Assembly (NCBI RefSeq): GCF_001563265.1
Contig: NZ_CP005083.1
Coordinates: 3,413,001-3,477,000 of the forward strand
DNA: 64,000 nt
Reading direction: 5' to 3'
Source: Sphingobium sp. TKS
GTDB lineage: Bacteria > Pseudomonadota > Alphaproteobacteria > Sphingomonadales > Sphingomonadaceae
Part shown: positions 18,199 through 25,051 of the stretch, piece after piece
Numbering within the stretch: position 1 is the stretch's first letter
Layout of the letters: each line of letters starts with the position of its first letter
Position numbers and translations under genes: made by a program
Notes under the pieces: generated by a model
What the model saw: the letters and a program-made list of their open reading frames with translations, nothing else
The model's database searches: none
What the model was told of the DNA's origin: nothing

Positions 18199-19404
18199 GC
18201 GTCCAATCACCGTACACGACTCATCGGGAATGGAGCGGAATGAGTAGCCGTATGGGAGCGGCGTCGCTCCATGCGGAGGCGGCTTTGGGTTGATCGTTGA
18301 TAATCCATTGCCTGAGGCTGTCGAAGCCGAGCCGGAACCATGATTTTTGGCGTCGCCCATGGGTTTTGCGCGGGATGGCTTTCATGCCCATGACGCGGGT
18401 GGCGCATCGATATGCCCAGATTATAGCGAGGGTGACGACGACGAGCAGACAGTCGAGCTTGCGTGGGTTTTTGATGCGGGTGTCTTCCAGGTTGAGACCG
18501 CGGGTTTTGGCGTCACCGAAGAGGCATTCGATGCCCCAGCGCCTGCGGTAGAGATTGAGAGCCTGCCTTGCCTCCGGCTGGTTGGTCGCGACGATCAAAA
18601 CCTGCTTGTCGGCCAAGCGTTTTGCGGCGATCCGCAGTGGCTGGCTGGTGGCGCCTGTCGTTCCATTGAGCCGCCCTTCCCATATTGCCGTTCCGCCCAC
18701 CCGCTTTCGCCGCAAGAGCGTGCGGAACGACCATGTTGTGCCGTTAGCCAGGTTGAGGGTCATGTCTTCCTTCAGGCGGATCGCAAAGGGAATATTGTTT
18801 TCATTGAGGAAATCCATCCACTGTGCGCCGATGAACTCGCGGTCGGCGAGCAGCAGTTCGATTGAAGCAGCGGGAAACAGGGCCAGATAGCGCTGCATCA
18901 AGGCAATGCGCTGATCGGTATCGGAACAGCCCTGATGTCCGATCATGCTCCACAGCAACGGCACTCGGAAACGGCGCGTCACGATCGCCAGCATGAGGAT
19001 GTTGACGTCGGTCGAGCCGATCTTCCAGTTGGTCCGATCGAGTACCAGGCATTTCTTGCGGGACAGATTGAGCATGCTCACCACGAGCAGCGCCAGCCGA
19101 TCCGATTCCAGTTGAACGTGCTGGAAAAAGCGCTGCAGTCGGCGATAGCCCGAAGCGTGCGTTGCTTGCCCGGGCAAATGACAGGCCAGATGTGTCAGGT
19201 TCACTGTCCGCGATTGCGCAAGCGCCATCACAAGCACCGCCAATGTTTCAAGCCGGCTCTTGCCCAGCCTGAACTGGCGGCATAACGTCTTCATCAGGGC
19301 GGCATGACAAGCTGTGAACATCGTAGATCCTCTTGGTCGAGAATCTTCAGTTCAAGCACATCATGCCGCCCTTCGACACTCTGTCGTGTACGGTGGCGTC
19401 CAAT
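18199..19404 (-). mobile_element. IS4-family insertion sequence with 9-bp target duplication
   Basis: The element proper spans 18208-19395 (1188 bp). Its ends are perfect 13-bp inverted repeats, CACCGTACACGAC at 18208-18220 and GTCGTGTACGGTG at 19383-19395. The flanks carry an exact 9-bp direct duplication GCGTCCAAT at 18199-18207 and 19396-19404. Intact ends, duplication and an open transposase frame mean a recent and possibly still active insertion. It sits inside a pre-existing intergenic palindrome downstream of groEL and disrupts no gene. Confidence 0.93.
18221..19321 (-). CDS. IS4-family DDE transposase
   Basis: 366-residue transposase filling almost the whole IS. The acidic triad can be placed at VLDRTNWK (first Asp), LLADREFIG (second Asp) and in the YRRRWGIECLFGDAKTRG block, the characteristic YREK-type signature with the catalytic Glu. 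It catalyses cut-and-paste movement using the terminal repeats. The frame is uninterrupted. The start at 19321 gives MFTACHAALMKTL; an internal methionine at residue 10 is an alternative. Confidence 0.93.
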   Translation of the reverse strand: MFTACHAALMKTLCRQFRLGKSRLETLAVLVMALAQSRTVNLTHLACHLPGQATHASGYRRLQRFFQHVQLESDRLALLVVSMLNLSRKKCLVLDRTNWKIGSTDVNILMLAIVTRRFRVPLLWSMIGHQGCSDTDQRIALMQRYLALFPAASIELLLADREFIGAQWMDFLNENNIPFAIRLKEDMTLNLANGTTWSFRTLLRRKRVGGTAIWEGRLNGTTGATSQPLRIAAKRLADKQVLIVATNQPEARQALNLYRRRWGIECLFGDAKTRGLNLEDTRIKNPRKLDCLLVVVTLAIIWAYRCATRVMGMKAIPRKTHGRRQKSWFRLGFDSLRQWIINDQPKAASAWSDAAPIRLLIPLHSR

Positions 19405-19432
19405 TTAACGCAGCGCGCTCTAGCGGCTTCGA
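19405..19432. repeat. mosaic intergenic repeat, right part
   Basis: Starts TTAACGCAG and ends CGCGCTCTAG, which is the reverse complement of the CTAGAGCGCG at the left side of the insertion sequence. Removing the IS and one copy of the 9-bp duplication rebuilds a continuous palindrome. Confidence 0.65.
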
Positions 19433-19524
19433 TCCCGTGGGCTGCATCGATCCGGCACCCTGACGAATAGATGCACGCCGACCGGAAGTTTCGTGTTAGA
19501 ATTCGTCATCACGCCGATCATGCC

Positions 19525-19586
19525 GCAGGCATGTTGTGACAGAGAGACCATCGCGCTCCCGCCTGCAAACGGGAGATAGAGCAATG
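19525..19586 (+). promoter_or_regulatory. shared leader element, copy 1 (SD-sequestering hairpin)
   Basis: Order: GCAGGC (19525-19530), GACAGAGAGAC (19538-19548), CTCCC (19556-19560), GCCTGC (19561-19566), GGGAG (19571-19575), ATG (19584). GCAGGC and GCCTGC are complementary; CTCCC(G) is complementary to (C)GGGAG, the ribosome site. In this copy the first stem differs from the other copies by a compensating A-to-G/T-to-C pair. It is located where a transcribed leader would be. Confidence 0.65.
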
Positions 19587-19634
19587 TCTGATGATCCGAC
19601 CCCTAGCCGCCCTGCCGATGCGACGGCGTCATGA
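19584..19634 (+). CDS. 16-residue leader ORF, coupled to the next gene
   Basis: ATG 19584 encodes 16 residues (MSDDPTPSRPADATAS) and its TGA overlaps the ATG of the following gene (ATGA at 19631-19634). It is the first start codon after the ribosome site of leader element copy 1. It may be a short upstream frame that passes ribosomes to the next gene. It does not resemble a known protein; being a real but non-functional coupling ORF is the simplest reading. Confidence 0.5.
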   Translation: MSDDPTPSRPADATAS

Positions 19635-20005
19635 CGATCCGCACGACACGCAAAGCGATGACATTTTCAGCGCCCTTTCGCCTGCCGGAATTCGAAGCGC
19701 TTTTGCCCGCCGGCACTTATGTCGTGGAAACCGATGAAGAACCATTTGAGGGCAATGTCCACACAGGCTTTCGCCGGGTCGCGACCACCCTGCGTATCCG
19801 GAAAGGCGCGACCATCGAACATCACCAGGTCGCCCCTCAGGATCTGGAGGCAGCGTTGCAAAAAGATCGCGATACCGCGCATGGCGGGTTGGTTCCAGCC
19901 GGTCCGCCGACAGAGCAGACCCGGCCTTCTGATGGCCCGCCGCCGGCAAACTGGCGCTGGGTTCCTTTGTGGGTCCGAAACACGCCCTCCGATGGCGGAC
20001 GGTAG
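19631..20005 (+). CDS. conserved hypothetical protein (sphingomonad type)
   Basis: 124 residues. The first 60 or so residues (TFSAPFRLPEFEALLPAGTY, then VVETDEEPFEG) resemble short proteins I know from sphingomonads and Rhizobiales in which an AGTYxVETDEE core is conserved; no function is assigned to them. The C-terminal half is proline/threonine-rich and looks unstructured. It overlaps the 16-residue leader ORF by ATGA and is followed after 7 bases by the next small gene, so it is part of a small operon under leader element copy 1. Confidence 0.65.
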   Translation: MTIRTTRKAMTFSAPFRLPEFEALLPAGTYVVETDEEPFEGNVHTGFRRVATTLRIRKGATIEHHQVAPQDLEAALQKDRDTAHGGLVPAGPPTEQTRPSDGPPPANWRWVPLWVRNTPSDGGR

Positions 20006-20012
20006 GCCAGTC

Positions 20013-20312
20013 ATGTTCAACAGTTCAGCGATGTGCAGGCAGCAGGCAGCGCATCATCGGCAGGTTGCCGCCGCCACGCTGCTTGAGAAGGTACGGACGA
20101 TCGCGCTGGCGGCCGCAAGCGCCTGGGACATCCAGGCCGGGGAGGCTGAGGCACGCGAAGCCGGAAAGCAGGATATGCTCAGCGCGGAAGATGCGGCGAT
20201 CGCTCTGGAATTTCAGCGGGAGGATGAAGAAGAGGCGGCGATCCGCGCCAACGACAAGCTGGACGAAGCGATTTCAATCCCCTGCGACAGCCATGATAGG
20301 ACCAGCATGTGA
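20013..20312 (+). CDS. small conserved hypothetical protein
   Basis: 99 residues, rich in Ala, Glu and charged residues and mostly helical (EKVRTIALAAASAWDIQAGE, EFQREDEEEAAIRANDKLDE). I know similar short sphingomonad proteins but no function. ATG 20013 is 7 bases after the previous stop. Its stop overlaps the next start (GTG in ATGTGA). Confidence 0.55.
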   Translation: MFNSSAMCRQQAAHHRQVAAATLLEKVRTIALAAASAWDIQAGEAEAREAGKQDMLSAEDAAIALEFQREDEEEAAIRANDKLDEAISIPCDSHDRTSM

Positions 20313-20533
20313 ACGTTCAGATCGAGCAATTCGGTACCTGGTTGATAGGACAGCACAGCCGTCCTGGTTGGATAGGAGACCTGGCACGGGCGGCGGCGGG
20401 CGACCGGACATTTCCTCGGTCGGGAGACCCCGATACGATACGCGGTCATCTTAATCGAACGCACGCGGACGCGGACATGTTCGAGGCGCTCGACGATGCT
20501 GAAGCGCTCTGGTTCGGATTCGGACGGCACTGA
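20309..20533 (+). CDS. YozE SAM-like fold protein
   Basis: 74 residues. FGTWLIGQHSRPGWIGDLAR, then DRTFPRSGD and HLNRTHADADMFEALDDAEALW, follow the pattern of the YozE_SAM_like family (xTWLxxQ...FP...I..YL......A..A...W), a small helical domain of unknown role. The GTG start at 20309 overlaps the preceding stop, indicating coupling in the same operon. Confidence 0.65.
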   Translation: MNVQIEQFGTWLIGQHSRPGWIGDLARAAAGDRTFPRSGDPDTIRGHLNRTHADADMFEALDDAEALWFGFGRH

Positions 20534-20582
20534 TCGCAGCTCCCCGCAACAATCCAAAAACACTTTTTGAAGGAATGCCCAA

Positions 20583-20711
20583 ATGGCCAAAAGTCAGAAA
20601 AAATCAAATCGCGAGGTTCGCAAACCCAAGGCCGAAAAGCCCAAGAAGCACAATGCATCCAACCCGTCGCAAAAGCCGGGCGGATTGAATATTATAACCT
20701 TGAAAAGCTGA
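20583..20711 (+). CDS. 42-residue basic protein (MAKSQKKSNREVRKPK type)
   Basis: A short gene of 42 codons, preceded by a GAAGGAA ribosome site 8-10 bases before ATG 20583. The N-terminal half is lysine- and arginine-rich (KSNREVRKPKAEKPKKHN). Small proteins with this same opening occur widely in alpha- and gammaproteobacteria as hypotheticals; a nucleic-acid binding role is only a guess from charge. It is 49 bases after the YozE-like gene and may be in the same unit. Confidence 0.65.
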   Translation: MAKSQKKSNREVRKPKAEKPKKHNASNPSQKPGGLNIITLKS

Positions 20712-20873
20712 AACCCTTCCGCTGGTCAAATAAGCAACCCCTAAAGGGTATGCCGCGAACCTATGAACCGGCCTTGCAAAGGGGGTGCAAGCCGGGCATT
20801 GGACGGCGTCACCGCGCAATGGACGCCATGCTGGTTTACGTCGCGATTGATCTGAGAATGCGACAGGAACAGC

Positions 20874-21662
20874 ATGAATCGTAACGACGCTTCATCAAAG
20901 CGGTCTTCTGACATGCGGGCCTACATCGCCGATGAACGGCAAGCCAAGACCGCCAAGGCAAGCCACCCGCCCATAGAGACGGTGGATGTCGCGGACATTC
21001 CGGGCGGTGGCCAATTGCATTTGCTCAAATGCGGCAGGGAATTTTCCATCCAGTTCGGCAGCGACGAGTTGATGGGAAGTCAGGACCATGTTTCGGAAAT
21101 GGCGCTGGCCACGATGACGAGCCAACGCCTGACCAGGAAAGACGGGCATGTCCTTGTAGGCGGGCTTGGCATGGGCTTCACTCTGGACGCGGTCCTTGCG
21201 GCCTGGACTGCCGAGGCCTTTGTGACCGTCGCGGAACTGGTTCCTCAGATCGTCGTCTGGGCCAAGGGGCCGCTGGCGCATCTGTTCAAGAATAATCTCG
21301 CGGACCCCCGCGTCAGCCTCCGCCTGCACGACGTCTACGATGTCATCGCGGAAACGTCGGAGCATTTCGACGCCATCCTGCTGGATGTCGATAACGGGCC
21401 GGACGGCTTCATCACCCCCGGCAACGACCGGCTATATTCGCATGCCGGTCTTGCCGCTGCCTACGCCGCATTGCGGCCGGGGGGGCTCTTGTCCATCTGG
21501 TCGTCCTATACGGACGATTGCTTTGCCGGGAGGCTGGAAGAGTCGGGTTTCGAAGTCGATGAAATCATCTTGCCAGCCTATATCGGCAGTTCGGAGCGTT
21601 GGCATAATATCTGGTTCGCGGCCAAGCCGGGCAACCCCGCCAACCTATCTCCCCCGCAGTGA
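20874..21662 (+). CDS. spermidine synthase-like (polyamine aminopropyltransferase family) protein
   Basis: 262-residue Rossmann-fold methyltransferase-superfamily protein of the spermidine synthase-like group. The glycine motif VLVGGLGMGFTLDAVLA (about residues 93-109), the VAELVPQIVVWA strand and DAILLDVDNGPDGF (about 163-177) are the SAM/decarboxy-SAM site elements. It is shorter than true SpeE and lacks the usual N-terminal beta-domain, so polyamine synthesis is not certain; a spermidine-synthase-like methyltransferase is possible. ATG 20874 gives a basic N-terminus. Convergent with the small-gene operon on the minus strand, overlapping its last gene by 18 bases. Confidence 0.8.
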   Translation: MNRNDASSKRSSDMRAYIADERQAKTAKASHPPIETVDVADIPGGGQLHLLKCGREFSIQFGSDELMGSQDHVSEMALATMTSQRLTRKDGHVLVGGLGMGFTLDAVLAAWTAEAFVTVAELVPQIVVWAKGPLAHLFKNNLADPRVSLRLHDVYDVIAETSEHFDAILLDVDNGPDGFITPGNDRLYSHAGLAAAYAALRPGGLLSIWSSYTDDCFAGRLEESGFEVDEIILPAYIGSSERWHNIWFAAKPGNPANLSPPQ

Positions 21663-21809
21663 TGCCCCCTTCCGGAGCAGAACGGAAATGATCTTGGAAT
21701 AGGCCCGCGCCTGTTCCTCATGCTTCCTCCTCTCGACAGGGCAGATGGCGAGATCGGCATGGTTCAGTTCCGCCTGTCTGCGGCGATCGAGATAATCGAA
21801 GCGGTCCAT
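21645..21809 (-). CDS. small helical hypothetical protein
   Basis: 54 residues (MDRFDYLDRRRQAELNHADL...), highly charged with regularly spaced alanines and predicted all-helical. Start ATG 21809 lies two bases after the stop of the upstream gene, so it is the third gene of a minus-strand operon led by element copy 2. Similar short RRRQAEL-type proteins are known in sphingomonads without function. Confidence 0.55.
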   Translation of the reverse strand: MDRFDYLDRRRQAELNHADLAICPVERRKHEEQARAYSKIISVLLRKGASLRGR

Positions 21810-21811
21810 GG

Positions 21812-22054
21812 TTATTTCCGATGGAGCGAGGGGGACCATTGCCGGGCCATGTGCGATGCCGAGCGGGTTACGGCGCCCTCGATCAGCTTGTCCTTCATCA
21901 ATATGCGAAAGGCGTCGGCATCCCTGGGATCGAGCATCACGACCCTTGCGCCACCGGAAACCAACGCTTCCACGGCGGATATCCGGAATGCGTGCTTCGT
22001 GCATGCCGCCTCGATGACATCGGTCGTGGCCCACACGTTGACGACCCTGCTCAT
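21812..22054 (-). CDS. small conserved hypothetical protein
   Basis: 80 residues with a VNVWATTDVIEAACTKHAFR opening and an alternating alpha/beta pattern (ARVVMLDPRDADAFRILM). Its ATG overlaps the previous stop (ATGA at 22051-22054). No family recognised; the short beta-alpha layout could be a small regulatory domain, but this is a guess. Confidence 0.55.
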   Translation of the reverse strand: MSRVVNVWATTDVIEAACTKHAFRISAVEALVSGGARVVMLDPRDADAFRILMKDKLIEGAVTRSASHMARQWSPSLHRK

Positions 22055-22266
22055 GCCGCACCGCCTTCCACGTTGAACGGAAAGGGGTTGAAGGAAGCCG
22101 AACCATCCGATCGCTGGGTGCGGTAAGGATGGGGATGGTGGCGGATGCGGGTCGCATATCCCTGTGCGAGCCGTTGATGAACGCGGCGCGCCACGGAGCT
22201 ATGCGCGATCCGTGCGCGCAGCAGCTCCTCCTGCTCGCGTTTCAACAGGTAATTCAGGTCTTCCAT
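22051..22266 (-). CDS. small conserved hypothetical protein (MEDLNYLLKREQ type)
   Basis: 71 residues. The N-terminal DLNYLLKREQEELLRARIAH helix is found in many short sphingomonad hypotheticals; the C-terminal third is polar and likely disordered. ATG 22266 is preceded by AGAGGAG and by leader element copy 2. It is the first gene of the three-gene minus-strand operon 22266-21645. Confidence 0.6.
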   Translation of the reverse strand: MEDLNYLLKREQEELLRARIAHSSVARRVHQRLAQGYATRIRHHPHPYRTQRSDGSASFNPFPFNVEGGAA

Positions 22267-22328
22267 GACTGGGCTCCTCTGCTGGCAAGCGGGAGCACGA
22301 TGGTCTCTCTGTCACGGCGAATGCTTGC
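22264..22328 (-). promoter_or_regulatory. shared leader element, copy 2
   Basis: Minus strand, 5' to 3': GCAAGC (22328-22323), GACAGAGAGAC (22313-22303), CTCCC (22295-22291), GCTTGC (22290-22285), AGGAG (22278-22274), ATG (22266). GCAAGC/GCTTGC is a perfect 6-bp stem; GCTCC also pairs with GGAGC at the ribosome site. Confidence 0.65.
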
Positions 22329-22460
22329 AGCAAATTTCGCGCAATAATGACTTGATAGCATGGAAGGCCATTCCCGTCCCCCGGGAAAGGCGCGCGGATG
22401 TAAAAAATTCTGTTCCGGTCGCCTGGGGGCTGCTACGGAAGATCATCGGGTCTTTCTTCC

Positions 22461-22514
22461 GCACGATCCGACAGAGAGACTTGGGTGCTCCCGCGCATAG
22501 GGAAGCATGTGATG
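22461..22514 (+). promoter_or_regulatory. shared leader element, copy 4
   Basis: GACAGAGAGAC (22470-22480), GCTCCC (22487-22492), GGGAAG ribosome site (22500-22505), ATG (22512). CCC pairs with GGG at the ribosome site. The upstream GCACG (22461-22465) is only a partial partner for CGCGC, so the outer stem is weak in this copy. It is divergent from copy 2, with about 130 bases between them for the two promoters. Confidence 0.6.
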
Positions 22515-22607
22515 CAGGAAGATCATCTCTCTTTCCAAGTGGCACTGATCGCATCGGTCATCGTGCTGATCTTTCTTGGCTGGCGCATTTTCGGACGCGG
22601 CGGCTGA
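22512..22607 (+). CDS. 31-residue single-pass membrane peptide
   Basis: A 31-codon frame with a GGGAAG ribosome site six bases upstream. After MQEDHLSFQ it has one hydrophobic helix (VALIASVIVLIFLGW, residues 10-24) and a basic C-terminus (RIFGRGG), so it should insert with N-terminus out and C-terminus in the cytoplasm. It is under leader element copy 4 and stands alone before the phosphatidyltransferase gene. Small stress-induced membrane peptides of this size are common; no family is recognised. Confidence 0.6.
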   Translation: MQEDHLSFQVALIASVIVLIFLGWRIFGRGG

Positions 22608-22667
22608 TACTTGCCTTATAACGGCGCCGCAGGTGCCCCGGTTGTTCCAGACTATTATCGAAGGCCT

Positions 22668-23360
22668 ATGACGATCCAGCCCCAATCCCCCCCATCGCTT
22701 TCCAGGATTCAACAGAACTGGCTTGCCGCCAATGAGCGGCGGCTGCTCAACTGGCTGTGCCACCGGATGCCGTCCTGGATAACGCCGGATCGCCTGACGG
22801 CGACCGGCATGGCAGGCGCGGTCATGATTTTTGCGGGATATGCCGCCAGCAACCTCGCTTCATCCTGGCTGCTGCTCGCCATTGCGGGCTATGCCGTGCA
22901 ATGGTTTGGCGATTCCATGGATGGCAGCCTGGCGCGATACCGGCGTATCGAGCGTCCATCCTACGGATATTTCATCGATCATAGCTGCGATGGGCTGGCG
23001 ACGCTGCTCATCCTTGCTGGGATCGGCCTCAGTCCATTCGTCACCATGGATGTCGCCCTGATCGCGCTGGCGGGCTATCTGCTGCTGTCGATCCATGCCT
23101 TTCTGTCGGCGCGGGTGTTGGGCGAATTGAAGCTTTCCTATCTTTCCGCCGGACCGACCGAACTGCGGCTGATGCTCATCGGGCTGACCATCATGATGAT
23201 GGTGCTGGGAACGGAGCCTGGTCTCTTCGGGCGCTGGTCGGGCTTCGATATATTCGTGGGAGCGGCGGGATCGATCCTGATCGTCCTCTTCATCGCCCAG
23301 ACGCTGATCACGGGGAAAAGGCTCGCCCTGGCGGAAACGGAACGCCGGATTTCGAGGTGA
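22668..23360 (+). CDS. CDP-alcohol phosphatidyltransferase family protein
   Basis: 230-residue membrane protein that would move a phosphatidyl group from a CDP-linked lipid to an alcohol. The signature D-x2-DG-x2-AR...G-x3-D-x3-D is seen as DSMDGSLARYRR followed by YGYFIDHSCD (about residues 83-108), with all four aspartates kept. Six hydrophobic helices surround it. ATG 22668 is used; an in-frame TTG at 22611 would add 19 residues with no membrane segment. The alcohol (inositol, glycerol phosphate, serine) cannot be told from the sequence. Confidence 0.85.
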   Translation: MTIQPQSPPSLSRIQQNWLAANERRLLNWLCHRMPSWITPDRLTATGMAGAVMIFAGYAASNLASSWLLLAIAGYAVQWFGDSMDGSLARYRRIERPSYGYFIDHSCDGLATLLILAGIGLSPFVTMDVALIALAGYLLLSIHAFLSARVLGELKLSYLSAGPTELRLMLIGLTIMMMVLGTEPGLFGRWSGFDIFVGAAGSILIVLFIAQTLITGKRLALAETERRISR

Positions 23361-23420
23361 GGGACAGACCGCCGCCTGGACGGCGATCAGGATTTTCCGC
23401 CGCCCGAATTCTGAAAAGCG

Positions 23421-23440
23421 CGCCTGAAGGAATTCAGGCG
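23421..23440. terminator. convergent hairpin between phosphatidyltransferase and small-gene operon
   Basis: CGCCTGAA and TTCAGGCG form an 8-bp stem with loop GGAA, about 60 bases after the plus-strand gene and overlapping the stop of the minus-strand gene. No clear T-run. Confidence 0.4.
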
Positions 23441-23667
23441 TCCGCCCGTTCTTCCAGCCGCTGCTCCGCAGCGCGCAGGCCTTCGGCGCTCTCTATCGCC
23501 AGATCGAGCGGCCTTCCGCCCAATTGCTCGTCATTGCCGTTGAGAAAAGCGATGGCGTCCTGCGCGCCCAGTCGGGCGATGGCCAATTGGGAAATGCGGC
23601 CTTGCCGCGCCGCCTGTTCCGGAGAAAGACGGGGGCCATTGAAATGTCTGCCTGAATGTCTAGCCAA
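23434..23667 (-). CDS. MbcA/ParS/Xre-type antitoxin-like protein
   Basis: 77 residues if translation begins at TTG 23667, which overlaps the end of the upstream gene by 8 bases; an ATG at 23724 would overlap by 65. The C-terminal AIARLGAQDAIAFLNGNDEQ and LGGRPLDLAIESAEGLRAAE resemble the toxin-binding domain of MbcA/ParS/Xre antitoxins (DUF2384). No partner RES-type toxin is next to it and there is no HTH domain, so it may be a free-standing family member with another role. Confidence 0.5.
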   Translation of the reverse strand: MARHSGRHFNGPRLSPEQAARQGRISQLAIARLGAQDAIAFLNGNDEQLGGRPLDLAIESAEGLRAAEQRLEERADA

Positions 23668-23866
23668 AGAGCCGCTCCTGATGGGCCGCCTTGTCGGCGG
23701 CCTGTTTTTTTCGGTCAGCCTCACCCATCAGGACACGGTCGGCCATCGCCTGCCACGCCGCCTTCGCGCGCAGGCAGCGATCGCGGACATTGGCCAGATC
23801 GGTTTCGCCCGCCTCGCGAGCGCATTGGGCAACCCGCGCCAGGTAGAAATCACTGGTGACGGACAT
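23660..23866 (-). CDS. small conserved hypothetical protein (sphingomonad type)
   Basis: 68 residues, all helical: VTSDFYLARVAQCAREAGET, then LANVRDRCLRAKAAWQAMADR and a lysine/glutamate-rich tail. The pattern SDxYLxR...NVRDRxLRAxxAWxxMA is one I know from short sphingomonad proteins. ATG 23866 has CGGGAGA seven bases upstream and is preferred over TTG 23872. Middle gene of a three-gene minus-strand unit. Confidence 0.6.
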   Translation of the reverse strand: MSVTSDFYLARVAQCAREAGETDLANVRDRCLRAKAAWQAMADRVLMGEADRKKQAADKAAHQERLFG

Positions 23867-23901
23867 GGGCAATCTCCCGAATGGAATCGAGCCGCGGCGT
23901 T

Positions 23902-24048
23902 TCAGCCGAGCATTTCAGCCACGACACGGCGCAGATCCGGGGCCGACAATACGCCCGCGGACGCGGGCCGATGGTCCGGACGGCGCATCTTGCGCAAAGC
24001 GGAAGGCCCATTGGAAAGGCCGGAGATGTTCGGAAATTTGAAATTCAT
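23902..24048 (-). CDS. 48-residue hypothetical protein
   Basis: A short frame MNFKFPNISGLSNG..., whose second half KMRRPDHRPASAGVLSAPDL followed by RRVVAEMLG resembles the common small-protein ending LSxEDLRRIVAEM found in sphingomonads. It lies 35 bases upstream of the 68-residue gene on the same strand. Function unknown. Confidence 0.5.
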   Translation of the reverse strand: MNFKFPNISGLSNGPSALRKMRRPDHRPASAGVLSAPDLRRVVAEMLG

Positions 24049-24357
24049 GATATTCCTGATGAGCGCCTATGGGCGCACAATGATTGTAAAGTGGCGCGCA
24101 AACTCGGCGCTGCCTATGCCGCCGCGATATGGGCGGTCCGGCTGTGTGCGGACGACTTGCATCGTCCGACGCTTGGAAGTCGCCGGACCGGAATCCGGCC
24201 GGGCGGCAGGAGACCGACTACAGCCTCCCATGTCCTTGAACATTTCCTGCACTCCCGCCAGCCGAACAAACGGAAAGGCGGGGAATGCCGCCCCGGCACC
24301 GCCAAAGGCCGTGCCGGGAAAGCTTGCTTCAAAGCGGATTGTCCGCTTGACCGTCTG
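24049..24357. other. intergenic region
   Basis: About 310 bases between the cold-shock gene and the 48-residue gene, both on the minus strand. It should hold the promoter of the small-gene unit. I see no supported gene; a 61-codon minus-strand frame at 24067-24252 has no conserved-looking features. Confidence 0.35.
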
Positions 24358-24564
24358 TCAGGCGGCTTCGAGATTGATGGCGGACTGCTTGCCGCGACGG
24401 TCGATCTCGATCTCGTAGCTCAGCCGCTGGTCCTTGTTCAGCGTGGCCATGCCTGCGCGTTCGACGGCGGAAATATGTACGAAGCTGTCGTTGCCGCCAT
24501 CCTCGGGCGCAATGAAGCCATAGCCTTTGTCAGCGTTGAAGAATTTGACGGTGCCGATGGGCAT
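24358..24564 (-). CDS. cold-shock protein (CspA family)
   Basis: 68-residue single cold-shock domain, an RNA chaperone that melts secondary structure. RNP1 is KGYGFIAPE (canonical K-G-[FY]-G-F-I) and RNP2 is DSFVHISAV; the opening MPIGTVKFFNADKG is typical. The aromatic residues for nucleic-acid stacking are present. ATG 24564 has AAAGGAA upstream; longer readings have no conserved extension. Monocistronic. Confidence 0.93.
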   Translation of the reverse strand: MPIGTVKFFNADKGYGFIAPEDGGNDSFVHISAVERAGMATLNKDQRLSYEIEIDRRGKQSAINLEAA

Positions 24565-24858
24565 GGGATGTTTCCTTTCACGAAAACAGGATACCCGCCC
24601 GCAAAAGCACGAGCGGAGCCGATAGCGCGAGAAGGGAAGGAGCACCCATTGGGGCAAATTCCGTCGCAGGCGACGTTTAGCGCCTTCCATATGGCGGGCG
24701 ACGGGGCAAAAGTCAATCTGCCTTCCTCAGACGCTTACGGAATAGTTTAAATCTCGGCTTGAGCCACGACAGGATTATCGTGGGACAACATAAAATGACG
24801 CCCTTCCTGATCGAAAGACAGAAGCGAAATAGGCTCAGTGAATTTGCCGCCAGCCTCG
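24565..24858. other. intergenic region upstream of cold-shock gene
   Basis: About 290 bases with no supported gene; AT content rises near 24720-24860. Cold-shock genes usually have a long structured leader, which this stretch could encode. Confidence 0.35.
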
Positions 24859-25047
24859 TTATTGTGTCAGCTTATCCAATGCTTCGTTAAGTCGGCGAGC
24901 TTCCTCTGCTGAAAGATCAAAATCACGTTCCACTTTTTCTTTCGCGATGCTCAAAAGATGGGCCAGATGGTCGAATTTTATGAGTGAGCCAAAATCGTCT
25001 GGCTCCGACCCCGACTACCGGGTCGCCCCAACCAGCATAATGGCCAT
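24859..25047 (-). pseudogene. small ORF interrupted by an amber codon
   Basis: From ATG 25047 the frame reads MAIMLVGATR, then TAG at 25017-25015, then continues open for 51 codons (GSLIKFDHLAHLLSIAKEKV and EARRLNEALDKLTQ) to TAA at 24859. The downstream part has a convincing amphipathic helical composition. It begins five bases after the stop of the YegP-domain gene, as an operon partner would. A point mutation (TGG to TAG) is the easiest explanation; start at an internal TTG giving 31 residues is an alternative. Confidence 0.4.
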
Positions 25048-25051
25048 CGTT

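Noticed and set aside
19531..19560. Shared leader motif considered as an EcfG-type (GGAAC...CGTT) stress promoter
   Set aside because: No consistent GGAAC and CGTT boxes at fixed spacing were found upstream of the five copies, and conservation extends to the ribosome site, which fits a transcribed leader better.
23357..24418. Plus-strand open frame of 353 codons
   Set aside because: Opposite a set of short minus-strand genes with recognisable motifs; sense composition is Ser/Arg/Pro-rich and unlike a folded protein.
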